This document shows positions 17,681 through 25,929 of a DNA stretch of 64,000 bases, in pieces. The stretch comes from Pelagicoccus albus. Its GTDB lineage: Bacteria; Verrucomicrobiota; Verrucomicrobiia; Opitutales; Opitutaceae. Position numbers and translations under genes: made by a program. Below the pieces are notes generated by a model. That model had not been told where the DNA came from and searched no databases. It saw nothing but the letters and a program-made list of their open reading frames with translations. The stretch lies in the NCBI RefSeq assembly GCF_014230145.1, contig NZ_JACHVC010000006.1, positions 734,112 to 798,111 on the forward strand, read 5' to 3'. Numbering within the stretch: the first letter of the stretch is position 1; every line of letters begins with the position of its first letter.

Positions 17681-20038
17681 GTGACGCGCAGTAAATTATT
17701 CATCGTCGCTTATCTGCTCCTTTTAGCGTTTTCGCATTTATGGATTGGGCTCAAATCGGAAAAAGCGCCCCAAGATACTATTGGTTTCTATACCAAGGAC
17801 GATGCGTTGTGGGTTGTTTTTGAACAAGTTGGTTCACCAAATCAATTTCTCCATTTACTCCTTAGCGGGACCGACGGTCTAATGCGTATCGAGAATCTCA
17901 CTCCAGAACTCTTAGCCGGAGATGGTTTGAGGCGTAACGGCTTCTCTAAAATAAATGTTTTGGGAGCGGGATACGGTGCAGCTGAAGCCCTACTGTTTTC
18001 CGAGCAAATGGAGGAGCAGAGCCTCAATGCAACTATCTTGCTTGATCCAGTGATTTCGCCGCGACTGGAGTTAATTGGAGATCATTCATTGAATAAAGCT
18101 ATGAAGGGATTCCAGCTCGCTTGGGTGTGGTTACTGGAAAATGCAGTCCCTCACTTTGGGAGTCTGGATTTTCTCGGTAAAGCCAAGAGAGTCTTTTCGA
18201 TAGACCTGAGTGCTTCGGAATCAGCTTTTGAATCTGGAACCGCTCCCGTTCTTTTGATTTGTTCCGATAGTGAAGACGATTGCAGGTTCTACCTGAAGGT
18301 TAGGCCAGATGCGGTATTTGTATCCGAGAATGTACTAGAATCAGCCCTGCTATTTTTAGATTCACCGCGACATTCTGAAGATCAATCCAAACCCGTGCCC
18401 TTCGAGCAATTGGACTTGGAACCTCTAGACTCGCTATGGGCCGGGCTCTTGCTTGCGATTGCTACGTTTGCGAGCGAGGATCTCGCCTGCATAGGAGGTG
18501 GATTGCTCGCCTCGAGCGGTAGTGTAGGGTTGCTTACCGCTATTTTGGGCTGTCTCCTCGGAATCTTTTTTGGGGATTTAGGGATTTACATGATTGGTCG
18601 AGTGTTTGGGACGGCAGCTTTGGAGATTCCATTGTTAAAGCATCTCGTTTCGCCTCGTCTCCTTGGAAAAGGAGACGAATTCTTCGAGCGAAAAGGCCTT
18701 CTCTTAGTGATCGCTACCCGTTTCTTTCCAGGGTCGCGAGTGCCAACCTATTTTGCCGCCGGTGTAGTCAAGGTTAATTGGATACGGTTCTCTTTTTCTC
18801 TCCTTGTGGCTTCCGCGATTTGGACGCCAATTTTAGTTCTTAGCGCGTACTTTTTTGGCGACCGTTTCCTCGATCTGTTTGAGTCTATGGGCGTAAGCTC
18901 ATGGCTAGGTTTACTCGCTGTATTCGTTTCTCTCCTCTACCTCTTGAGATTCGCAGCTAGGCTGTGTAGTTGGAAAGGGCGTCGACTCTCTTATTCCAAG
19001 CTTCAGCGTTCTATCCGCTGGGAATTTTGGCCCATGTGGGTTGTCTATGCTCCCGTGGTGCCTTATATCCTCTGGCTTGCTCTACGGAATCGGTCTGTTT
19101 CTCTGCCGTTTTCTGTAAATCCTTGTATGCCAGCCAGTGGTCTTGTCTATGAATCCAAGATTCAAATACTGAATTTGCTGCAAGAGCATGGAGCCCCAGT
19201 TGCTCGATTTGAAGCAGTAGAGCTCGATTTGCCACTCGCTGATAAGCTGGACAAGTTGAAGTCATTTCTGAACCGCAACAATACGAACTACCCGGTGGCA
19301 TTAAAACCAGATGTCGGACAACGTGGGCAAGGGGTGGTAATCGCGAAGAGCGAGGCTGATGCGGTGCGGTTTTTCGAAAATCAAAGAGAAGATACCATAA
19401 TTCAGGAATTTGTATCGGGAGATGAATACGGAGTTTTTTATAGGAGGTTTTTCAGCCGAAAATCGGGTGAGGTAAGTTCGATTACCGATAAGCGAAGCAC
19501 GAGCGTAACAGGGAATGGCATTTCCACTGTGGAGGAGCTTGTTTTGTCCGATTCTCGCGCCGTTTTGATGGCGAGGTATTTCCTGAAAGAATACGAAAGC
19601 CAATTGAATCATGTCCCGAAAAAGGGGGAGCGTTTTTCATTGGCTGATATTGGCACCCATAGCCGCGGAGCTTTGTTCCTTGATGGAAAAGACTTGCTGA
19701 CTCCTGAGCTCGAAGCCGCAGTCGACGCTTTTTCACGTGTGGTACCGGGTTTCCACTTTGGTCGCTACGATTTGCGAGTGCCAAGCCCTGAACATTTGAA
19801 GCGAGGAAAGGGGATTCGAATAATCGAGTTAAATGGAATCACCTCTGAGCCCACCAATATGTATGATCCACAGCATGGCCCGTTCTTTGGGTGGTCGCAA
19901 TTGATGGAGCAATGGAAGGCTATCTTCGAACTGGCAAAAGAAAACCGGCTCGCTGGGCACGAGCCGGTATCCAAAAGATTCGTTGTGAAGTTAGCTTGGG
20001 GACACTTTAGAGGTGTTCCTTCGCGAGACCTTTCTTAA
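17681..20038 (+). CDS. Fusion: hydrolase-like region + DedA/VTT membrane domain + ATP-grasp
   Basis: This 785-residue protein starts at a GTG at 17681. Residues 5-25 form a membrane anchor or uncleaved signal. Residues 35-240 look like an alpha/beta-hydrolase in which the nucleophile elbow reads VLGAGYGAAEALL, with no catalytic Ser. Residues about 250-435 form a DedA/VTT (SNARE-associated) membrane domain with TFASEDLACIGGGLLASSG and RFFPGSRVPTYFAAGV. Residues about 470-770 are ATP-grasp-like: ALKPDVGQRGQGVVIAKS for nucleotide, IIQEFVSGDEYGVFYRR, and IIELNGITSEPTNMYD with the metal-binding Glu-x-Asn. It probably ligates or flips a lipid-linked carboxylate at the membrane; that is inference. 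The 3' end overlaps the convergent lipoprotein gene by 32 bases. Confidence 0.8.
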   Translation: MTRSKLFIVAYLLLLAFSHLWIGLKSEKAPQDTIGFYTKDDALWVVFEQVGSPNQFLHLLLSGTDGLMRIENLTPELLAGDGLRRNGFSKINVLGAGYGAAEALLFSEQMEEQSLNATILLDPVISPRLELIGDHSLNKAMKGFQLAWVWLLENAVPHFGSLDFLGKAKRVFSIDLSASESAFESGTAPVLLICSDSEDDCRFYLKVRPDAVFVSENVLESALLFLDSPRHSEDQSKPVPFEQLDLEPLDSLWAGLLLAIATFASEDLACIGGGLLASSGSVGLLTAILGCLLGIFFGDLGIYMIGRVFGTAALEIPLLKHLVSPRLLGKGDEFFERKGLLLVIATRFFPGSRVPTYFAAGVVKVNWIRFSFSLLVASAIWTPILVLSAYFFGDRFLDLFESMGVSSWLGLLAVFVSLLYLLRFAARLCSWKGRRLSYSKLQRSIRWEFWPMWVVYAPVVPYILWLALRNRSVSLPFSVNPCMPASGLVYESKIQILNLLQEHGAPVARFEAVELDLPLADKLDKLKSFLNRNNTNYPVALKPDVGQRGQGVVIAKSEADAVRFFENQREDTIIQEFVSGDEYGVFYRRFFSRKSGEVSSITDKRSTSVTGNGISTVEELVLSDSRAVLMARYFLKEYESQLNHVPKKGERFSLADIGTHSRGALFLDGKDLLTPELEAAVDAFSRVVPGFHFGRYDLRVPSPEHLKRGKGIRIIELNGITSEPTNMYDPQHGPFFGWSQLMEQWKAIFELAKENRLAGHEPVSKRFVVKLAWGHFRGVPSRDLS

Positions 20039-20756
20039 CGAAGGCGACGACTTCGTCGTCACTCTTGAGCTTCACGGTAGTGGCGTCTTGAGTGTCCGTG
20101 CCGATGTAGTCCGTGGCCGCCGATGCCATGATGGGAAGATACTCCCTGAGGTCGGTGCTTTCATCCTCGTTCTTGACTGTAACACTCCAAAGCTCTTCAG
20201 CCGAAACATCTCCTGATTCGGCGAGTGTGTTTTGCTTAGCGGTCAAAACGAGGTATTTCTCGTTTATGAGGATTGACCTGGCTTCTTGGCTATAGCCGAT
20301 CAACTCGGTCGAAACGCGTCCTGGAACGTAAACGCGAACGGTTCGAATCTTACCGTCGGAGCCTTTAATTTGCTGCAAAACGTAGCTGCCGGGGCCTCGG
20401 ATGGTTCTGTATTCAGGAACTTCGAACACGCGAACTTCCTGGCGAGGTGGCTCCATACCGTAGTCAACCTCGATCACCATGTCCGCCTCCAAGGGGTCGA
20501 GTGCTTCATACATGCCCTTTGCAGAGAGAGCGGTGCGAATCCAGTTGGCTGTCTCCTGATAACGCAGATCTGAAGTGTCCGTAGCGGGATCTCGAGGAAC
20601 GAGCACATAGGATTCCGCATCGGTTTCGACGACTTGCGGGTTCGCAATTGCGTCCACCTGCATCTCATAGGTTGTGTTGCAGGCCTGCAATAGCAGTCCG
20701 AACAGCATGATGGATACAGCTTTCAGTGGTGTTTTAAAACCTGTGGAATGCTTCAT
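20007..20756 (-). CDS. Lipoprotein, paralogue of the neighbouring lipoprotein
   Basis: This is a 249-residue protein with a lipoprotein signal (VSIMLFGLLLQAC; acylated Cys near residue 26) and a mature start NTTYEMQVDAIANPQ. The middle contains WIRTALSAKGMYEALDP and VIEVDYGMEPPRQEV, nearly shared with the next protein. That layout resembles DUF4136-type outer-membrane lipoproteins, but I am not certain of the family. It lies in a minus-strand group of three lipoprotein genes, divergent from the MotA-Hsp70-VWA operon. Its function is unknown. Confidence 0.8.
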   Translation of the reverse strand: MKHSTGFKTPLKAVSIMLFGLLLQACNTTYEMQVDAIANPQVVETDAESYVLVPRDPATDTSDLRYQETANWIRTALSAKGMYEALDPLEADMVIEVDYGMEPPRQEVRVFEVPEYRTIRGPGSYVLQQIKGSDGKIRTVRVYVPGRVSTELIGYSQEARSILINEKYLVLTAKQNTLAESGDVSAEELWSVTVKNEDESTDLREYLPIMASAATDYIGTDTQDATTVKLKSDDEVVAFVKKGLAKEHL

Positions 20757-20835
20757 GATGAAGAGCTTTGTTTGAATTAGGAATACGCTTGTATTCAGAA
20801 TACTTGGCGTGTGGCGCGTGAGGCACGTTTTTGTG

Positions 20836-21615
20836 TTAAATGCTGATCGTATCGTCTCTGAAGTAGCTCGGTTGACTAAGACCCTTCTTGACGAAGACTA
20901 CCGCTTCGTCGCGGCTGTTGATTTCGACGGTTTGAGTCGTGGTAGAATCTTCCCCGATGTAGTCGACTGCAGCAGCAACCATGACCGGTAGGTATTCTTG
21001 CAGGTTAGTGCTGTCGTCAGAGTTGGTGACTACGACGTTCCAGACTTCTTCTGTCTCGCCGTCCGCTTGCTCGCCTTGGCTGTTGAGCTTGGCGGAAAGG
21101 ACCAAGTATTTCTCAACAACGATGACAGATTTGGTTTCGATCGTGTAGCCGACGACTTCGTCCATCTTCGCTCCACGGACGTATACGAGTTTCGGTTCGG
21201 AAATCGAACCAGGAGCCGGGCGACTCATAACATGCGTGCCCGGAGTCTCGACGCTCTTGTAAATGGGGGTCTTGATTTCCTTAAGCTCTTGGCGAGGAGC
21301 TTCCATCCCGTAGCTGACTTCTACGACGAGATCAGCGTCTTGTGGGTCGAGCGCTTCGTACATACCTTTCGCGGACAATGCAGTACGTACCCATTCTTCA
21401 GATTCTTTGTATTCCGGCGTGGAGGTGTCAGTCTCTGGATCGCCGGGCACTAGAACGTAGGAATCGGCATCCGGTATTTGCGATTGCTGGCTGTTGATGG
21501 CGTCTACCTGCATCTCGTAGGTGGAGTTGCAGGCTTGGATAAACATAGATATCACGACGAGCAGTAGACTCGTTGCGAGTGAGGTAACATTAGCAGACTT
21601 TGTTTTTTGGGGCAT
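20836..21615 (-). CDS. Lipoprotein, paralogue of the neighbouring lipoprotein
   Basis: This is a 259-residue protein with the lipobox ISMFIQAC and mature start NSTYEMQVDAINSQQ. It aligns along its length with the 249-residue lipoprotein just downstream, sharing WVRTALSAKGMYEALDPQ, VEVSYGMEAPRQEL and the closing VFVKKGL. This indicates a tandem duplication with later divergence. A 79-base gap separates the two genes. It is likely periplasm-facing on the inner or outer membrane (no Asp at +2, so the outer membrane is favoured). Its function is unknown. Confidence 0.8.
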   Translation of the reverse strand: MPQKTKSANVTSLATSLLLVVISMFIQACNSTYEMQVDAINSQQSQIPDADSYVLVPGDPETDTSTPEYKESEEWVRTALSAKGMYEALDPQDADLVVEVSYGMEAPRQELKEIKTPIYKSVETPGTHVMSRPAPGSISEPKLVYVRGAKMDEVVGYTIETKSVIVVEKYLVLSAKLNSQGEQADGETEEVWNVVVTNSDDSTNLQEYLPVMVAAAVDYIGEDSTTTQTVEINSRDEAVVFVKKGLSQPSYFRDDTISI

Positions 21616-21651
21616 TTGGGTTTTCTTGTGTCTAAGAAAACGATTCTGGTC

Positions 21652-22266
21652 CTAGAGTTGGGGGTCGGACGGTTCTTCAGTCGTTTTCTTGTAAGCTGTA
21701 GAGGTGCCGCCTTCGAGTTCGGCGAGCTCCTTCTCAAGACGCGCGGCTTCGGCCAGGGCTTCACGTTCGCGTTCTTCGAGCTCGTCCAGCTCACGTTTTC
21801 TCTCGATGGCTGCGTCGCGTCTTTTCTGTAGAATGGCAAGCTGCTGCTCGGCACTCTCCGCGCGTGTCGTCATTTCAGCCAACTCTTCTTCGGTGATCCG
21901 GAAACCTTCCGCTATTTCCAAGTCTTCTTGGAGCTGGGCTTTCTCCTTCTCCTGAGCCCGCTTTTGCATAGCGATGGCTTGGTTGTAGGCACGCTGTTGA
22001 GCGAGGGTGTCCTGACGTTTGTTTTCTCGGTTTTGAGCGACGGCTCCGATAACGGTGCCGACCGCTGCTCCTGCAAGACCAGCTGCGGCGATTCCACCTG
22101 CGTCTTCACCGGCTATGAGTCCACCGACAGCTCCCACGGTCGCGCCTGTCGTGCCACCTTTAACGGTTTTTGAAGCTGCAGGTCCAGCGCAACCGGTTTG
22201 TAAGATGAGCGAGGCGGCGGCCAAGAGGGCGATAGGGGTTGAGATTAGGGCTTTCATCCGGTTCAT
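21652..22266 (-). CDS. Glycine-zipper lipoprotein with coiled-coil tail
   Basis: This is a 204-residue protein. It has a lipoprotein signal (AAASLILQTGC, acylated Cys near residue 27), then a glycine-zipper hairpin at about 35-80 (TTGATVGAVGGLIAGEDAGG and AGLAGAAVGTVIGAVA), then a long Glu/Arg/Ala coiled coil (80-185). Glycine-zipper lipoproteins insert into or span membranes and are often outer-membrane stress proteins. It is the first gene of the three minus-strand lipoprotein genes and is divergent, across about 230 bases, from the MotA-like gene at 22495. Confidence 0.82.
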   Translation of the reverse strand: MNRMKALISTPIALLAAASLILQTGCAGPAASKTVKGGTTGATVGAVGGLIAGEDAGGIAAAGLAGAAVGTVIGAVAQNRENKRQDTLAQQRAYNQAIAMQKRAQEKEKAQLQEDLEIAEGFRITEEELAEMTTRAESAEQQLAILQKRRDAAIERKRELDELEEREREALAEAARLEKELAELEGGTSTAYKKTTEEPSDPQL

Positions 22267-22494
22267 ACTTAATAAACTACGTTCGATCTTGTTTGATTGG
22301 ATTCGCGTAAAATTTTTTTTGAGGTATGGGTTAGTAATTCTCTGGAAAACTTAGATCCACACGATGTGAATTTCAATGAAACTATGTTGATTCATGGATC
22401 GTATAGAAAATGGTAGGCGAGGCTGGATTTAAGGCTTCCTTTGGCTAAGCTAGGCTCGCAACTGCCCCAACCAACAAAGTTAAAGCAATCATTT

Positions 22495-23343
22495 ATGAAA
22501 AGGAACAGCTTCCTGTCCCGCGAATTTCTGGTAATTTCCCTTGGCCTCGTCGTTTCCGTTCTGGTCGTGTTTGCGGTTTATCGGTCCTATATCTGGCCCA
22601 CGGCGGAAGACATCAAGATCGCCAGCTTAGTTGAAGCGAACCAGAACCCGGACAAGCCCAAGGTCGCCAGCCGTTCGTTTATCATCATCGTTCAAGACAA
22701 AGAGCAAATGGTGTGCCTGATGCTGATGAGTTGGGCGATGATCATTCTAGCCTCCAAAGCTGTGCGGGTGATTGGCGAGCGTTCATTGGTAAGCTACCCA
22801 TTTCTAGGCATTTCCAAGGGGGAGCGAATTATTCCAGAAGACGCTCTAGCTCACTACAAGGATCTCGAAAGCGAAGTCAGCCGGAAACCGAGACTTCGGG
22901 ATAAGATATTGCCGGATTTGATTTTGGCGGCCCTGCACCGCTTTGACTCTACCCATTCGATCCAGGATGCGTCTCTGGCTGTCAGCGAACGATCCGAGAT
23001 GGCCTACGACGAATTGGATTCTGACCTAGGTCTACTCCGCTACCTCGCTTGGGCTATTCCTTCGGTAGGGTTCATTGGTACGGTTCGAGGCATCGGCGAG
23101 GCATTGGCTCAAGCTGACGAGGCGATCCGCGGCGATATTTCAGGGGTAACCTCTTCGCTTGGCTTGGCCTTCAATTCTACGCTGATCGCCCTTTTGCTCA
23201 GTATCGCTCTCATGTTCTTTTTGCACTTGCTTCAGTCGAAGCAGGAAAAGCTCCTGCTTGATTTGAAGGATTTCGCCACTAAGCGAGTTATCGCCCTAAT
23301 GAAGACGCCGGAACGTGAGGAAACTCACATCAGCTACACCTGA
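22495..23343 (+). CDS. MotA/TolQ/ExbB-type channel protein of the VWA operon
   Basis: I start at the ATG at 22495 (MKRNSFLSREFLVISLG), giving 282 residues; a TTG at 22441 adds 18 residues and is less likely. Membrane helices appear near residues 10-30, 75-95, 180-200 and 225-250. The family signature is VGFIGTVRGIGEALAQA followed by GVTSSLGLAFNSTLIALLL. The protein is longer and has an extra loop compared with TolQ. It begins an operon with an Hsp70-like gene and two VWA genes. It should form the proton channel pentamer of a stator-like complex, with the VWA proteins in place of ExbD. Confidence 0.88.
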   Translation: MKRNSFLSREFLVISLGLVVSVLVVFAVYRSYIWPTAEDIKIASLVEANQNPDKPKVASRSFIIIVQDKEQMVCLMLMSWAMIILASKAVRVIGERSLVSYPFLGISKGERIIPEDALAHYKDLESEVSRKPRLRDKILPDLILAALHRFDSTHSIQDASLAVSERSEMAYDELDSDLGLLRYLAWAIPSVGFIGTVRGIGEALAQADEAIRGDISGVTSSLGLAFNSTLIALLLSIALMFFLHLLQSKQEKLLLDLKDFATKRVIALMKTPEREETHISYT

Positions 23344-23366
23344 TAACCTCTGACCCGCGAGACGAT

Positions 23367-24872
23367 ATGGCTACTTTAGGAATTGAGTTAAGCGATGTAG
23401 GCGTGCACGGCGTGGTTATCGATGACGATGGATCGACTCGTACCATCAAGCTGGGCAAGGAAACTGAACGTTTGCCTGCCTACGCCTACGCGGGTTCGGA
23501 TTCGGGGGAATTGATCTTCGGAGCGGAGGCCCAGGAGCTTGGGCAGGTTTACCCTCGGAGAATGAATTCGTCATTCATCGACGAGCTGTCGCTTCTTTCC
23601 ACAGACTTCGAAGGCAGGCAGTCCAGAATAGCGTATTCGCAAATAGCCTACCGTTTCCTCAAGGAACTGGTGGATCGTGTTGGCAAGGAAGAGCAAAATA
23701 TAGATAGAGTCGTGCTAGCTGTGCCTGGCCATTATCTCGAGCAGAACGATCTGGCCGAGCAGCGAATCGGGATTCTATTAGGTATCCTTGGAGACTTGCA
23801 GGTACCAGTGGTGGGAGTTGTGGATATGGCGGCTGCTTCCTTGTACAGCGAGGGATTGTGGGGCGTGGCGGAAGGTGAACGCCTTTTTCACTTCGATTTG
23901 CTCCTGCACGCGACGCATATCACTGTATTCAACAAACGATACGGACTGGAGAGAGTCTATTTTTCCAGACAACCCCAGAGTGGATTTCAGGCCATGCAGG
24001 AGCGATTCTCCAATGCCATGGCAAATCGCTTTCTCAAGCAGACTTCATTCGACATCACCGAAGACCGTCGCATCGAACAAGCATTTCATTCGCAGACCCG
24101 AGAGATGCTTTTCCATCTAGGGAAGGTGACTGAAGCCAGCCTCGAGGTGTCGACTCGAGAGAAATCACGCCAAATGACGGTGACTCGTGATTTAGCGGCC
24201 TTGGATTTAGCTCCCTACGTCAAGGTCCTGACGCAAATCCTGCTACGTGCCATAAACGATTTCGGTGACGGAGATGGGCCTATGCAAGTGATCCTCTCCG
24301 AGCGAGCCGCGGCTATCCAAGGGTTAAAAGAGTCAATGATCGCACAGGGTGTCGGTATCGTTAAGCAACTACCGGCGGAGAGTTCTGCGTTTGGAGCCGC
24401 GAACCTCGGTAAGACTTGGGAGCTGCCTGATTCGATCGAGGAGGTCCGGGTCGAGACTGGTATAAATTTAGACATTCCACAAGGCGATGAATCGAGCTCT
24501 ACCAGATCTCGCTTCCCGATCGGCGCCATACGACTCATCAAGCAAGGCAAGTCTCTGAATCCGACGCACATTGTTTGCGATGGCCTCGCATATGAACTCG
24601 GAAACGGCGACTTTATCGTTGGTTTTGGCGAGTCGGAGGAATTCAATCTCGTAGTCGAGAGGGACTTAACACCGGCTCCAGCAGAACTCTTCCGGCTAAA
24701 GTTCGAGGAGGATCGTTGGTTTTTGGCTGAATCCAAAAGCACCATAATCGAGTCCGCTCCGGCCAATAGTCTCAAAGCTGGCGATTCATTTGAAGTTGCC
24801 CTGCCAGGTCGACGCAAACAGCTGCTGCTGATCCACTGTATCCAATCCGTGATGACAGGAAATGAGTCGTAA
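23367..24872 (+). CDS. Hsp70/actin-like ATPase of the VWA operon
   Basis: This 501-residue protein starts MATLGIELSDVGVHGVVI, a variant of the Hsp70 phosphate-1 loop (GIDLGTT). RVVLAVPGHYLEQNDLAEQR matches the Hsp70 AVP strand, and VVGVVDMAAASLYSEGLWG the EPTAA helix. The phosphate-2 loop (DLGGGT) is replaced by HFDLLLHATHI, and the C-terminal part is a short beta-rich segment instead of an ordinary substrate domain. Hence it is an Hsp70-fold protein with an altered nucleotide site. It is encoded between the MotA-like gene (23 bases away) and the first VWA gene (11-base overlap), which implies a cytoplasmic role in the same complex. Confidence 0.78.
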   Translation: MATLGIELSDVGVHGVVIDDDGSTRTIKLGKETERLPAYAYAGSDSGELIFGAEAQELGQVYPRRMNSSFIDELSLLSTDFEGRQSRIAYSQIAYRFLKELVDRVGKEEQNIDRVVLAVPGHYLEQNDLAEQRIGILLGILGDLQVPVVGVVDMAAASLYSEGLWGVAEGERLFHFDLLLHATHITVFNKRYGLERVYFSRQPQSGFQAMQERFSNAMANRFLKQTSFDITEDRRIEQAFHSQTREMLFHLGKVTEASLEVSTREKSRQMTVTRDLAALDLAPYVKVLTQILLRAINDFGDGDGPMQVILSERAAAIQGLKESMIAQGVGIVKQLPAESSAFGAANLGKTWELPDSIEEVRVETGINLDIPQGDESSSTRSRFPIGAIRLIKQGKSLNPTHIVCDGLAYELGNGDFIVGFGESEEFNLVVERDLTPAPAELFRLKFEEDRWFLAESKSTIIESAPANSLKAGDSFEVALPGRRKQLLLIHCIQSVMTGNES

Positions 24873-25929
24873 GCGTAAAGAGACTGAAGTTTTTAGCCTG
24901 TCTTTCCTGGACTGTATCTGCTGCGGTTTCGGAGCTGTCTTGCTGTTGTTTGTTTTAACTGCTAGCCGCAAAGCCGATCAAATGGATGATCTCCAATCGA
25001 AGATCATGGCAGTGATTGGTGACATGGAATATGAGATCTCCCTAAAGGATAAGGAGATTGAGCGAAAAAAGGCGACGCTGGCCGTTGAAACTCGCTTAGC
25101 CAAGGATAGTGGAGCTCGCTTGGACGAAACCAAGAAACGCCGCACCGAATTGGAGGACATGTTGAAGCTTTTGCTACAGCAGTTGGCGGCGATCGAAGGT
25201 GAGCTGGGGAAGCTTATCGATGAAAAGGAAAACATGCCGACGCAGGAAGAGAAGGTCCCCATTCCTATTCCGAATCCAGACCGTCGCCAATATTTGACTG
25301 GATTCGATATCCTTGGAAATCAGGTTCTCTTTTTAGTGGAGGCATCAGGCGGTATGACCGCGGATACGCTCGTCGACGCCGCCGAATGGGCTGACAAACC
25401 TGAAAAAGAAAGGCGTGAAGCTCCCAAATGGAAGAGGGTCAAAAAAGCCCTGAAATGGATGATTGCGAACCTCAAAGAAGGTTCGAACTACAAGATCATA
25501 TTTTTCAACAAGGAACTGGTACCGCTAGAGGTGGGCTTCGGTCGGGATTGGTTTGACCCGATGGATCCCGATTTAACAGTGGAAGTCCTCAATGCCATCG
25601 ATGATATCACTCCAGAGGGTGGTGCGAATCTCGAGAAAGCCTTCGCGATCGTAAACGAGTTGCCGATCGAACCGGATCGCCTCGTGCTGATATGCGACGG
25701 CTTGCCAACGCTTTCGGATTCTTACGCTGGGGGTGGAAACCAAGTCATGTACGACGATCGCGTCGCCATGTTGAGAGCAGCGCAAAACGCGTTGAAGCTG
25801 AATCTTCCGGTTAACACCATCATGTATCCACTAATGCCTGACCCGGGATCTGCGGTTCACTATTGGCGACTAGCAAATTCTAGCGATGGTTCCATGATTA
25901 GCCCTTCGGAGGGATGGCCTGACATATGA
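24862..25929 (+). CDS. Membrane-anchored VWA protein 1 (ExbD-like helix, degenerate MIDAS)
   Basis: This is a 355-residue protein. A basic N-terminus (MSRKRKETEVFS) is followed by a single membrane helix at about 13-34 that starts SLSFLDCICCGFGAVLLLF. The Asp at the helix mouth and its position resemble the ExbD/TolR proton-carrying Asp. A coiled coil follows (about 36-125), then a von Willebrand A domain (about 140-345). The MIDAS motif reads LVEASGGMT rather than DxSGS, and the later Asp is in LICDGLPTLSD, so metal binding may be impaired. Topology N-in would put the VWA domain in the periplasm. It overlaps the Hsp70-like gene by 11 bases and the second VWA gene by four. Confidence 0.82.
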   Translation: MSRKRKETEVFSLSFLDCICCGFGAVLLLFVLTASRKADQMDDLQSKIMAVIGDMEYEISLKDKEIERKKATLAVETRLAKDSGARLDETKKRRTELEDMLKLLLQQLAAIEGELGKLIDEKENMPTQEEKVPIPIPNPDRRQYLTGFDILGNQVLFLVEASGGMTADTLVDAAEWADKPEKERREAPKWKRVKKALKWMIANLKEGSNYKIIFFNKELVPLEVGFGRDWFDPMDPDLTVEVLNAIDDITPEGGANLEKAFAIVNELPIEPDRLVLICDGLPTLSDSYAGGGNQVMYDDRVAMLRAAQNALKLNLPVNTIMYPLMPDPGSAVHYWRLANSSDGSMISPSEGWPDI

